Below are positions 1-8,369 of a stretch of DNA of 64,000 nucleotides, in pieces (the stretch's first letter is position 1; each line of letters opens with the position of its first letter). The DNA is from DATFJT01 sp965230755 (GTDB taxonomy: Bacteria; Bacteroidota; Bacteroidia; Chitinophagales; Saprospiraceae): positions 1-64,000 of the forward strand of contig CBDDLT010000005.1 of the NCBI GenBank assembly GCA_965230755.1, in the 5' to 3' direction. The translations under genes and the position numbers were made by a program. Below the pieces are notes generated by a model, which was given only the letters and a program-made list of their open reading frames with translations, had not been told where the DNA came from and searched no databases.

Positions 1-45
1 GACCAAATCAGACTTCCTTCGGTTGTCCGCTAGGTATACTTGTCC

Positions 46-52
46 GTTATGG
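46..52 (+). repeat. attC-like R' box (GTTATGG)
   Basis: GTTATGG follows TTGTCC and lies about 80 bases upstream of the first gene. The same box (CCGTTATG) lies just ahead of the second gene, where it is paired with an upstream CATAAC. The matching left box of this first site would fall before the window start, so only half the site is visible. The reading as a cassette junction is inference; no integrase gene is visible. Confidence 0.35.
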
Positions 53-129
53 ATAATATAGAGCGCTAAATATTTAAATTATAATGAATTTAACTGAGGT
101 TAAATAATTTAAAAACGAAAAATGAATTT

Positions 130-759
130 ATGTTCTTAGGTCATTGGCAGCCGTCACCAGAATCAACACGTAATGGTCCAGATTCCTTTGTAGAATGTTT
201 CGAAAAGTTGGATTCAGGTTTTAGCCTACAAGAAATGGGTTTTACTTCTGACACAACACTTGGACAAATTAGACGATTTTGTTATAGGTGGCGATTTGCA
301 AATTCGTTTAAGGGCTTAGAACTAAAGGACTATCATGAAAGCACAATAATGGGCTATACGGCTCTAACTAAAGTGTTTTTTACTTTTTCTGTTTTGGAGA
401 GATTTGTCAAATTTATTGGTCAAGAATGGCATTCTTGTGCTTCTCTAATTCCTCAAAAAGATATCGATACACTGAATCAACTGTTTCATCCGACAGATTA
501 CAATGATGGGCTTACACATTTCCTATCAGAAAGAGTGAATTATCGATTAAATCAAAGATTAATAAACTTGAAAGGCGGAACTAAGTCAGAAATAATGGCA
601 CTTGGGGCAGCTATTAGACACATTTTTGCTCATGGTCATCTGACAGCGCATCCTGGAGGGGTAGATTCTGAACTAATGTGCATAATGAATTTAAAATTAT
701 CAAAGGTAATGCTCGATCTTATGAATAGAGAATTCTCGAAAAAAGTGAATTCTATTTAA
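130..759 (+). CDS. Hypothetical protein, first gene of cassette-like array
   Basis: A 209-residue soluble protein that I do not recognise. It has no signal peptide or membrane segment and is mixed in composition, with aromatic residues and scattered His (for example FAHGHLTAHPGG near residue 170). The start is an ATG in an A/T-rich leader with no clear Shine-Dalgarno, which is usual for Bacteroidota. It stands alone: attC-like boxes lie before it (46-52) and after it (798-859), so it may be a single-gene cassette. It looks more A/T-rich than the core genes further along the window. No function is proposed. Confidence 0.6.
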   Translation: MFLGHWQPSPESTRNGPDSFVECFEKLDSGFSLQEMGFTSDTTLGQIRRFCYRWRFANSFKGLELKDYHESTIMGYTALTKVFFTFSVLERFVKFIGQEWHSCASLIPQKDIDTLNQLFHPTDYNDGLTHFLSERVNYRLNQRLINLKGGTKSEIMALGAAIRHIFAHGHLTAHPGGVDSELMCIMNLKLSKVMLDLMNREFSKKVNSI

Positions 760-797
760 CCGTAATATAGATTCTAAGTAATGAAATAAATACTATC

Positions 798-859
798 CAT
801 AACAATGTTCATGACGATCATGCTCCTGACGTCGCACGCTGCATGTACTAACCGTTATG
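798..859 (+). repeat. attC-like inverted-box element
   Basis: A 62-base element opens with CATAACAATG and closes with ACCGTTATG, so the outer hexamers CATAAC (798-803) and GTTATG (854-859) are exact reverse complements. The interior is a loose imperfect palindrome (CATGACGATCATG on the left, GCATG on the right). Length and outer-box geometry match integron attC sites (RYYYAAC...GTTRRRY). The left half closely resembles the element at 1648: both read CATAACAAT, then GATCATG about 10 bases on. It ends 10 bases before the next start codon. Confidence 0.5.
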
Positions 860-869
860 AGTAAGCAGA

Positions 870-1577
870 ATGAAGAATAGAACTGTACATATAAAATCAG
901 ACAAACGAGTAATTCTAAGTACTTGGCAAACAATTGGACATTATTCATTTATGCTAGTGCCTCTAATATTTCCAGCATTAGAATTGTTTAACAAATTAAG
1001 TGGCAAAACAACGGTTAATTCTTTTTCAATTACATTTCAATTGATTTGTGTTTTGGTCAGCTTGGCAATCGGATACTTTAAATGGAGAGAACTATTTTAT
1101 TATTCGTTAGAAGAGTCAAGAACTGATAAAGAGTTTGAAAATGCTGTATTAGCTTCTGCGAACAAACTAAATTGGAGAATTGATAAGTTGAATAATAGCA
1201 ATGTTTATGCCATTGCGATCAAGCCATGGAAAAGTAGAGATTCTCAATTAATTCAAATTTCAAGACAAAAAAGCAAAATTCAAATTAGTAGTATAAATGA
1301 GCCTGGTTTTCTTACAATTCCAGATGTTTTCGGAACAAACAAAAGAAATATAAATACATTCCTTCATTACTGCTATCACTCAAACAAAATTGAAAATTTA
1401 AACGAAAAAGTAATTCAACATTTAAAAGACGAAGAACAAAAGATAGAAAACGAACCAGAATGGAATTTTAAAAATACTCTAAAGAGATTAATTGCATATC
1501 TGTTTTGTTTAGGGTTTTTAAGCCTTGGAATTGCATTCTGGATTTCTGATGGCTTCAGTTTTTTAGTATTGTTCTAA
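870..1577 (+). CDS. Hypothetical membrane protein
   Basis: 235 residues, not recognised. Two hydrophobic segments sit near the N-terminus (about residues 25-42 and 52-70) and one near the C-terminus (about 210-232), with a soluble middle of about 135 residues rich in Lys, Asn and Ile. The middle portion could be a cytoplasmic or periplasmic sensor, but nothing in it identifies a family. It starts 10 bases after the GTTATG box of the preceding attC-like element, consistent with a cassette gene read from outside. No neighbour suggests a pathway. Confidence 0.6.
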   Translation: MKNRTVHIKSDKRVILSTWQTIGHYSFMLVPLIFPALELFNKLSGKTTVNSFSITFQLICVLVSLAIGYFKWRELFYYSLEESRTDKEFENAVLASANKLNWRIDKLNNSNVYAIAIKPWKSRDSQLIQISRQKSKIQISSINEPGFLTIPDVFGTNKRNINTFLHYCYHSNKIENLNEKVIQHLKDEEQKIENEPEWNFKNTLKRLIAYLFCLGFLSLGIAFWISDGFSFLVLF

Positions 1578-1647
1578 TGCCTTTTGGGATTGTCATATAT
1601 TGTATTTGATATTTATGTAATGTGGACAAAAAGAAACAATGCCAGCT

Positions 1648-1715
1648 CATAACAATATATATCAGATCATGTCTCTTTATTCCTCAGAGAGGATCCATAT
1701 AATCATCCGTCACTC
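1648..1715 (+). repeat. Degenerate attC-like element
   Basis: CATAACAATATATATCA then GATCATG repeats the left half of the element at 798 almost base for base. The right box, expected to read GTTATG, is GTCACTC here, so the pair no longer matches. A small hairpin (CTCT...AGAG) lies between. It separates the second and third orphan genes. It is probably a decayed or diverged copy of the same junction. Confidence 0.35.
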
Positions 1716-1744
1716 ACAAGCAAGATGAAAAAAAACTTCAACGA

Positions 1745-2239
1745 ATGAAACTAGAAATTATAAAAGAACAAATAGACTGGGTTGATAATTGGACTTTTAA
1801 TCTAATTTCAGACATTGACGAAAATGATTGCGGAATAGTTGAAGTCCTGAATACCAGTATAAATTGGGAAATCGGACATATAATAATTTCAAAATATTTT
1901 CATTCGGTTCAGTCTATTCTTGATAAGGATAACAGAATTATAACTGAATTAAACCAAAAAATGCCAATAGCTGAACTGTTTAAATATTATTTTGCAGGAA
2001 GTAACCCGCTCGAAAATTGGAAAAACAGACCAAACAAAAAACAGTTACTGGAATATAAAAACGAAATTGACCTCGGAACAAGTAGGATTTTAAAAATACT
2101 GACTGAAAATAATCTTACTGACCAAACTGAAATTGGAAATCCGGTTGCGAAAACTAAATATGAGGCATTGACTTTTACATTTAAACACCAAATGTGGCAT
2201 AATGGACAAATAGCAATGATAAAGAGAATAATTGGATAA
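1745..2239 (+). CDS. DinB-family protein (metal-binding four-helix bundle)
   Basis: 164 residues. The fold is suggested by the helical pattern and by the three histidines typical of DinB/YfiT-type metal sites: His45 in WEIGHIIIS, and His148 and His152 in KHQMWHNGQIAMIKR near the C-terminus. Members of this superfamily bind a divalent metal, and some act as thiol-dependent S-transferases; the substrate of this one is unknown. No signal peptide. It is the third gene in the cassette-like array, between the element at 1648 and a TAACAAT box at 2251 that resembles the left half of the other elements. The DinB assignment is moderately confident; a specific reaction is not supported. Confidence 0.65.
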   Translation: MKLEIIKEQIDWVDNWTFNLISDIDENDCGIVEVLNTSINWEIGHIIISKYFHSVQSILDKDNRIITELNQKMPIAELFKYYFAGSNPLENWKNRPNKKQLLEYKNEIDLGTSRILKILTENNLTDQTEIGNPVAKTKYEALTFTFKHQMWHNGQIAMIKRIIG

Positions 2240-2388
2240 AAGCCAGAGGGTAACAATAGCTGTTTAATCACAAGAACGAAATATATAACGCGACGAATCC
2301 ATCTTTTACTTTCATTCCATCACATATGGGTTTAAAATCAAATAATATAATTGTATTTTACATTACTGATTTCTTCAAATATTAAATT

Positions 2389-4038
2389 ATGAGAAACGCA
2401 TGCCTCTTTTTCGCAATATTGTTCTGTAGCTTACAACTAATAGCCCAGCAAAACACTTTGAAAAGAATGTGGACTGCTCCTTACGTTTTACAGGGACACG
2501 ATGAAAGTTTTTCCTTCCAAATAGAAGCAAATGATATTCAATTTGATTCTATTCAAGCAGTTGCAACGCTATTTGGAATCCCCCTACCATTCGGCGAACC
2601 TATACTTTCTCAATATGGAAATATTACCGATAGAATCGTTTTTTTGGATGATGGTTTAGCGGATGACAAACTGATGGGTGATGGAATTTATACCGCCTCC
2701 AATCTCAAATCATTGTTAACTATGGAAGACGATGACATTAATATTCCCAAGTCTTACGACTTTGAAATGAATGAAATATTGTTCTTTTCCAGAGGAAGTA
2801 GCTTAACGGAGCCATCTAATATGAATTTTCAAGTGAGGTTCTATAATCCAACATCCGTTCCTGAAATAAATAATGTGAATTCGAATTTTCAACATACGAG
2901 CTATGTTGTTAATATCGTAGATGAAGATTTGGAGTACGAAGAATACAATCTGCACGAAGCATATGAAAGTTACTACGAGCATTTACCTGATGACCGGCAT
3001 TCCATTATTGTTGTCTCTACGGAAATATCGAAAAACACACCAACATTTTCAGGGAAATCAAACAGAGTAGCTAATGATGTCGAAGGAATAGGTTTGAGTA
3101 TTTTTGACTATTCAGACATACATAACTCAAATGGTGTATTAGAACAATGTATTGTACTCGCCAATGGATCAGAGGATGGTGGGGTTCTTTTGCATGAATT
3201 GCACCATCGATGGGGAATTGCGATGCCAACAGAATTTCACCTGAGCATTGGAGGTCATTGGCTACGTACGTTTGAAATGAGTGGCGGTGGAGGTCCTACA
3301 GATATTGTGGAGAAAATCGTCGCTAATGGAGATAGCACCTATAATGTATATTATAATGATACAAGGAATTGGAATTCGTTTCATGCTATTGATATGTATT
3401 TGGCGGGGTATGGCTCCGTAGATGATATTAAGTTTCCCATCAAAGTCATACTCAATCCGACTGTTATGGGAGCAGATACGGACGGCAGTACGATAATGTA
3501 TTCTGAAGATACCTTGTTGTATATTACTAAAGACCTTTTTATTGAAAAACTCGGAATCCGAAGTCCTGACTATCTAGATGCAAGGCGGGAACAGCGAGTC
3601 GCTATGATGGTAAGAAGTCAGCGACTATTGACGCCTGTCGAATTATCCTATTTTCATAAAATAATGTTAGAACATGAAAAAACTGTAAATAGCATTTACA
3701 GCCCATATACCTATTTCGATCTATGTAAAGGAGAAGGTAAATTGATTACAAGAATTTATGACTTTACATCTTCTGTCGAAAACGATCCAATTCATACAAG
3801 TAAAATCAATGTTTTCCCTAACCCGGCAGGGACTAAATTAAATATTGAATCTTTGCCAGAACATAATTTAGCAATTCAATCTGGTAAAATTCTAAATTCG
3901 AAGGGAAGGGTCGTTTTGAATTTTAAATATGAGGATAAAATTCCGATTGACATTGATAGTTTGAGTCCAGGTGTTTATTTTCTATTGATAAAGATTGGAG
4001 AAGAATGGCATTCTCAGCAATTTGTGAAAATTGAATGA
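2389..4038 (+). CDS. Secreted HExxH metallopeptidase-like protein with T9SS type A sorting domain
   Basis: 549 residues. A Sec signal peptide (about residues 1-19, ending ...LIAQ) is followed by a domain containing the acidic turn DDGLADDKLMGDGIYT (about 91-106), as in choice-of-anchor X type beta domains. HELHH at 269-273 with WGI after it is a zincin-like HExxH motif, and His/Glu residues follow within 20 residues. The last ~75 residues start INVFPNPAG and end in a hydrophobic GVYFLLIKIGEEWHSQQFVKIE pattern, the T9SS type A C-terminal sorting domain, so it is probably exported to the cell surface or medium. The protease role is inferred from the motif only; the third zinc ligand is not clear. 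Confidence 0.7.
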   Translation: MRNACLFFAILFCSLQLIAQQNTLKRMWTAPYVLQGHDESFSFQIEANDIQFDSIQAVATLFGIPLPFGEPILSQYGNITDRIVFLDDGLADDKLMGDGIYTASNLKSLLTMEDDDINIPKSYDFEMNEILFFSRGSSLTEPSNMNFQVRFYNPTSVPEINNVNSNFQHTSYVVNIVDEDLEYEEYNLHEAYESYYEHLPDDRHSIIVVSTEISKNTPTFSGKSNRVANDVEGIGLSIFDYSDIHNSNGVLEQCIVLANGSEDGGVLLHELHHRWGIAMPTEFHLSIGGHWLRTFEMSGGGGPTDIVEKIVANGDSTYNVYYNDTRNWNSFHAIDMYLAGYGSVDDIKFPIKVILNPTVMGADTDGSTIMYSEDTLLYITKDLFIEKLGIRSPDYLDARREQRVAMMVRSQRLLTPVELSYFHKIMLEHEKTVNSIYSPYTYFDLCKGEGKLITRIYDFTSSVENDPIHTSKINVFPNPAGTKLNIESLPEHNLAIQSGKILNSKGRVVLNFKYEDKIPIDIDSLSPGVYFLLIKIGEEWHSQQFVKIE

Positions 4039-4294
4039 CATTTACATAGGTTTGACAATTGGATTGAATAACTTTTACCAACACATCGAACCCAAAAAAT
4101 GAATTATAATAGAATGCTTTGATTGCTTAGCTATCGGCTGACCGCATCGTTGTAGTTCGACCTAACGAGTCTATGGTGACTTTAAGACTGTTTCTTATGC
4201 ATTTTAAGGCTTCTAGCATTCGAACTTAAGCAGTTTAAAAATAATGCGCTTAGATTGTAGCGATACATTATCAATGTCTATTTTAACTAGAAAA

Positions 4295-4672
4295 ATGAAA
4301 AAACTACTAGCTATAATATTAATCCTAATAACAATTCTACTCTGCTCCTGCACAAAAGATGGGATTGTAAAAGATTTCAGTGATATGTCCAAGCTCAGAG
4401 ATAGCTTATCTCAAGTTTTTCCGGACGAAGATATTCGAACGAACATATCAAATGGATCTTACATCGTTGTTTCATTTGTTAATTCGGATTTGAAGAAATT
4501 AGAAAAAGCAGAAAAGGGTGAAATAGCCAAAATAGTAGGGCTTATTACAAGTCACTTTTTTGATAAAGAGAGGGTTTCTAACGGAAGTCTAGCTTTCGTT
4601 ACCTACAAAAATTATATTGTTTTTAAATATACCATATCTACTGATGCTTATGACCTTCAGATATCTGAGTAA
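4295..4672 (+). CDS. Hypothetical lipoprotein
   Basis: About 125 residues from the ATG at 4295. An open frame extends upstream to 4244, but only the 4295 start places a classic lipoprotein signal (Met-Lys-Lys, hydrophobic run, LLCSC) at the N-terminus. The mature part is a small soluble domain with a Lys/Glu-rich middle (KKLEKAEKGEIAKIVG) and a beta-strand-rich end; I do not recognise a family. It follows an intergenic stretch (4039-4294) with no other visible feature. Probably anchored in a membrane facing the periplasm or the surface. Confidence 0.6.
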   Translation: MKKLLAIILILITILLCSCTKDGIVKDFSDMSKLRDSLSQVFPDEDIRTNISNGSYIVVSFVNSDLKKLEKAEKGEIAKIVGLITSHFFDKERVSNGSLAFVTYKNYIVFKYTISTDAYDLQISE

Positions 4673-4749
4673 AGCATTTAATATGGACAAATACTAAAAT
4701 GATGAATTTGCAATATGCACCTTGTATCTTGAACACCTAATCAAAGCAT

Positions 4750-5376
4750 ATGAATAAAAAAAGCCAAAGGATTAATGATCTATTGGAAGCCTGTAAAATA
4801 GCTCGTTCTTGCCTTAAAAAATCCGAACTTCTGGACCCTGAAGAAATTGAATTTAGATTGATCATCGTGGACTATTCTGAAAGTTTTATAAACGACTCTG
4901 ATGGAAAAATAAGCTCCTATCAACTGAATTCGATAGAGAATGAGTTGCTAAGCTATTGGAATAACTACTTGAATTTAGAAACAGAGAAGTTTTGGAATCT
5001 TATTGATAAAAACGGCATCCGGATTAACCGAAAACCAACCTTTGAAAAAATCATAGCTCAAAAGAGATTTAAGAATGTAGAGCAAGCCATTGATGTGTAT
5101 AATGATCTGTACACAAGGCCCATAAGAAACTATGACAATGAAGAATTGAAGTTCAAATTGGATAGTCTGTATGAAATTGTAAAATTGGACAGAGATAAAC
5201 GAATAAGTCAATTCAGGAAATGGATCAGGAACAAAAGAGTTTCCGTATCTGACAGAATGAAATTTGGAGAGAACTACGCATACATGTTAAAAACGAATCA
5301 ATTAGAAGGCATATTTGGAAAAACTGAGCAGCAAACAATTGAAGATTTAATGAAGCATCAAATTGGTACTTCTTAG
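4750..5376 (+). CDS. Hypothetical protein, helical and charged
   Basis: 208 residues, no signal peptide or membrane segment, rich in Lys, Glu, Asn and Ile and predicted mostly helical by eye. No recognised motif. It starts 78 bases after the preceding lipoprotein and ends 51 bases before a small membrane protein, on the same strand, so the three could be co-transcribed. It lies a few hundred bases upstream of the dynamin-like GTPase gene, which makes an accessory or conflict-related role possible but unproven. Confidence 0.55.
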   Translation: MNKKSQRINDLLEACKIARSCLKKSELLDPEEIEFRLIIVDYSESFINDSDGKISSYQLNSIENELLSYWNNYLNLETEKFWNLIDKNGIRINRKPTFEKIIAQKRFKNVEQAIDVYNDLYTRPIRNYDNEELKFKLDSLYEIVKLDRDKRISQFRKWIRNKRVSVSDRMKFGENYAYMLKTNQLEGIFGKTEQQTIEDLMKHQIGTS

Positions 5377-5426
5377 AGAATATTTTCATTTCAAAACCAT
5401 CTGCTTCAATTGGTAAAAAAGGAATA

Positions 5427-5645
5427 ATGGAGTTTCTTCTATTCGATATCTTATTCTCAGCAATTGGGAAACTGTATATGTACATTAGGTATTTTGAAAA
5501 AGATAGGAGAATGGAAGTCTTACGTAAGGAATTCGATAACAGTTACCAACTTGTAGGAAAAACCAAGATTTTACAAGTCTTTGTAATTGTATTTATGGTT
5601 ATTTTATTGGCATTTATAGTTGCTGCAATATACTATGACTTTTAG
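5427..5645 (+). CDS. Small single-span membrane protein
   Basis: 72 residues. The N-terminal part is amphipathic with aromatic residues; a charged middle (EKDRRMEVLRKEF) precedes one strong membrane segment close to the C-terminus (about residues 48-68, VFVIVFMVILLAFIVAAIYY). Such tail-anchored peptides are common and give no specific function. It lies between the unknown 208-residue gene and the dynamin-like GTPase. The reading frame is supported by the hydrophobic pattern more than by any homology I can name. Confidence 0.45.
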   Translation: MEFLLFDILFSAIGKLYMYIRYFEKDRRMEVLRKEFDNSYQLVGKTKILQVFVIVFMVILLAFIVAAIYYDF

Positions 5646-5742
5646 TTAGAACCTATACACCAAAGACGAGTTCTAAAAGCTCATATTTTATAAATCCAAC
5701 CACTCAAACCATCTACTTTTACTTAAATATTGTCTGTTGTTG

Positions 5743-5762
5743 TATATAACAAAAGTTATATA
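5743..5762 (+). promoter_or_regulatory. Perfect palindrome upstream of the dynamin-like gene
   Basis: TATATAAC-AAAA-GTTATATA is an exact 8-base inverted repeat with a 4-base spacer, about 110 bases before the start codon of the EAD-dynamin gene. It lacks a T-tract and is not placed as a terminator, so an operator for a dimeric repressor is the simplest reading. In A/T-rich DNA such palindromes also occur by chance. Confidence 0.3.
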
Positions 5763-5872
5763 GGAAGTCCTTTGATACATCATATTTTGCTTTGATTTAA
5801 AAATATCATAAAAAATTCTGTTATATCATCGCTTAAGTCAATTAACAAAAGAAAACACAATAAACATCAAAA

Positions 5873-8245
5873 ATGAATGAACATTACAAAAATGATTTGA
5901 AGGCTTTACTAGGTAAAGGGATAATAGATGATGTTATCAAGGCTTTACTTAAAATTACCAATGATGAAAATGGGAAAAATGAGGTTTCTATAATATCAAA
6001 TCAATATGAAATACTAAAAGAAAAACAAAGGAAGGGTACTATTAACCATGATGACCAAAACAGAACAACCAACCAAATTGTAGATTCTTTAATTCAGATA
6101 ATTGACAATCATTTAGGCAGTGAAGACGAAAATGAGAATGCAAAGTCGATTGACAAGAAAGCAAGAAAAGTTAGAAAAAGAATAGGTGAAATAAATACTC
6201 TATTCCAAGAATCAATAGAAATTGTGGAAGAAGAAATAAGTAAAGGACAGACAAATTCTAAAATAATCTTCAAAATTCATGGACAATTACAAAAATCTCA
6301 ACAAAAATGTGAAAATCAGATTTTTCAAATTGCAGTAATGGCATTAGTAAAATCGGGAAAATCAACATTTTTAAATGCCCTAATGGGAAATGAATTTTTA
6401 CCGATGTCAAACGTACCAGAAACGGCAGTAACTGTAAAAATAAGGCATTCAGAGGAGAACAAAACAGGTTTATTGAAACAAGATGAAATGGCTGTTGCCC
6501 AAGGCGAGGAGGAAATAATAGAGTATCTAAGAGAGATTAACACCAAAAGACGTGGTAAAAATAAACTCGCGAAGTCTTCATTTTCTCTTTTGGCTCCACT
6601 GAAAATCCTGGAGAACAAAGAATTTGGACAAATAAAATTTGAAATACTTGACACTCCCGGTTTTGGAGAAGCTGAAATTGAAATATTAAAAAGCAAGGGA
6701 AAAACTTTACAAAAAACGAATGAAGAATTAATTGAAGAAATAGGAGTTATTATTTATCTACTTGATTATACAAAACTAAAAACCAGTGCTGAACAAGAGG
6801 TAATAAATAAATTATCTAGTATGAGGCAAGATTTGCTTGAAAATGTACAAGAAAGACTTTTCTTTATAATAAACAAAATAGACCTAGAAAATAGAACTGG
6901 ACTATCACCTGAGAAAACAATTGATTATGTTTTCAACTTAGTGCAGCCAAAAGTTAATAAAATTAAGCGCAGTCAAATATTCACTACATCTTCAAGTGAT
7001 GCTCTTTTGGCTAGATTAATATTATCGGATAAAGCAAGTGAAGACGCAAAAACAGATTTTAAGAAGAACGCATTTGGAAGAAGATACAAAAGAGTAACTG
7101 ATGAAGATTTAAAGGAAGAAGCAGTTTTTATGCTTGAGGATAGTGCTTTTCCTATAATTGAAGACAAAATAATTTCTTTCATATATGAGAATAGAATGAA
7201 AATTCTATTCAACGCCTTATTAACCGACTTACAACGGCAGATTTCTGAATTCAAGAACAAAGTAATTGAAACAGCAATAGGCACCTTAAACTCTAATAAG
7301 GCAACTTTAGAAGAACTAGAACTAAAAATGGAAGAAGCTAAAAAAAAATCTGATGAAATCGACGAAAAGTCATCATCTTTTGAAAGTGAATTAAAAATTT
7401 GGATAAAGAATGAATTTGATAGTTTCAAGAAAAAAGCTTCAAAAGACATTAACTCTGTTTTTGAAGAACAGTTAATTGAAGATTCCAAATTTGGATTAAA
7501 ACAAATCAAAAATAAAATAAAAATATTCTTAGGGGTAGAGAGCGAAAAAGATAACATTGTTGAAAAGGTCGAAAGTTTAAACAATGAGATATTTGCTTAT
7601 TTACAATCAGAATTTACGGCATTTAAATCCAATTTAGAGTTAAAAATTGTAAATAAACAACAAGACCTATTTGAAGATTTAAGAATAATTATCAATCGGT
7701 TAGCCACAGAATTTGAAGATAAATTGAAAAAATCTTTAAAGATAGACCTTAGGCCAATTGGCTTGAAACTTGAAGATATCGATACTGAATCAATTTTAAT
7801 TGAAGTCAACAAAAAAATAGATCGATTTATAAATCAGAGGGAAAAGGAGGAATTAGTTGAAGAATTAAAATCTACCTACCATTCTGGCAGTTGGTGTGAA
7901 GACGGATATTATACCCAAGAAAAAACTTGGAAAAAAGAGACTGTTCAAGAATACGAAGTAAGTAAAGATAGGATTCAAAGATTTTGGCTAGATAATATAG
8001 ATGACTTAAATAATAATGCAAATAATATAACAGAGAGATTTGTAGATTCATATATTCGATCTCAAATAAGAAAAGCAAAGAGAACATTTAATGAATATGT
8101 CAATGATTATTTGGTTACTATGAGGGAGGAGGAAAGGAAAATTGAAAAAGGTGGAAAAGGATACGTTGACAAGAGATTGGAAGAATTAGTTCAAAAAAGG
8201 GAATTGATAGATAAAATACTTGTTAAAGGAATAAAATTGAAATGA
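5873..8245 (+). CDS. Dynamin-like GTPase with N-terminal effector-associated (EAD-type) domain
   Basis: 790 residues. Residues 1 to about 92 resemble effector-associated domain 11: short helices, then SIISNQYEILKEKQRKGTI, matching the family's 'LS.RY..L....R.G.I' core. Linker and coiled region 95-150. The dynamin-type GTPase domain shows G1 ALVKSGKST (157-165; Ala157 replaces the usual Gly), a conserved Thr in VPETAVT, G3 DTPGFGE (260-266) and G4 NKID (334-337). About 440-660 is long charged helix, typical of dynamin stalks; the C-terminus is basic and helical. Dynamin-like proteins remodel membranes, and EADs recruit effectors to partners in bacterial conflict systems, so membrane-targeted defence is plausible. 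Very A-rich codon use suggests transfer. The GTPase call is firm; the EAD call is moderate. Confidence 0.8.
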   Translation: MNEHYKNDLKALLGKGIIDDVIKALLKITNDENGKNEVSIISNQYEILKEKQRKGTINHDDQNRTTNQIVDSLIQIIDNHLGSEDENENAKSIDKKARKVRKRIGEINTLFQESIEIVEEEISKGQTNSKIIFKIHGQLQKSQQKCENQIFQIAVMALVKSGKSTFLNALMGNEFLPMSNVPETAVTVKIRHSEENKTGLLKQDEMAVAQGEEEIIEYLREINTKRRGKNKLAKSSFSLLAPLKILENKEFGQIKFEILDTPGFGEAEIEILKSKGKTLQKTNEELIEEIGVIIYLLDYTKLKTSAEQEVINKLSSMRQDLLENVQERLFFIINKIDLENRTGLSPEKTIDYVFNLVQPKVNKIKRSQIFTTSSSDALLARLILSDKASEDAKTDFKKNAFGRRYKRVTDEDLKEEAVFMLEDSAFPIIEDKIISFIYENRMKILFNALLTDLQRQISEFKNKVIETAIGTLNSNKATLEELELKMEEAKKKSDEIDEKSSSFESELKIWIKNEFDSFKKKASKDINSVFEEQLIEDSKFGLKQIKNKIKIFLGVESEKDNIVEKVESLNNEIFAYLQSEFTAFKSNLELKIVNKQQDLFEDLRIIINRLATEFEDKLKKSLKIDLRPIGLKLEDIDTESILIEVNKKIDRFINQREKEELVEELKSTYHSGSWCEDGYYTQEKTWKKETVQEYEVSKDRIQRFWLDNIDDLNNNANNITERFVDSYIRSQIRKAKRTFNEYVNDYLVTMREEERKIEKGGKGYVDKRLEELVQKRELIDKILVKGIKLK

Positions 8246-8319
8246 AAAAAGGCGTAAACAAACTTCCAGATTATGTAGTGTTATCGAATTTGAAGTTTAT
8301 TCTTGATCGTGTAAATTAA
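8242..8319 (+). CDS. Possible 25-residue ORF overlapping the dynamin stop codon
   Basis: ATG at 8242 overlaps the TGA stop of the dynamin-like gene (ATGA), giving a 25-codon frame beginning MKKGVNKLPDYVV. Overlapping ATGA junctions usually mark translational coupling, so this may be the remnant of a second gene cut short by TAA at 8317. It is too short to classify and could be chance. Confidence 0.2.
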   Translation: MKKGVNKLPDYVVLSNLKFILDRVN

Positions 8320-8369
8320 AAAATCATTACAATTGATAATAGATTAAATCAAATACAAACCAAATCTAA

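Noticed and set aside
1987..2271. 94-codon minus-strand frame over the DinB gene
   Set aside because: Shadow frame: hydrophobic because of the T-rich complement, no independent support.
1..2388. Complete integron platform
   Set aside because: No intI gene or attI site is in the window; only attC-like boxes are visible, so the call is limited to cassette-like elements.
6973..7584. 203-codon open frame on the minus strand inside the dynamin-like gene
   Set aside because: Ser/Leu/Phe/Ile-only composition is the mirror of the A-rich coding strand; no start context or family resemblance.
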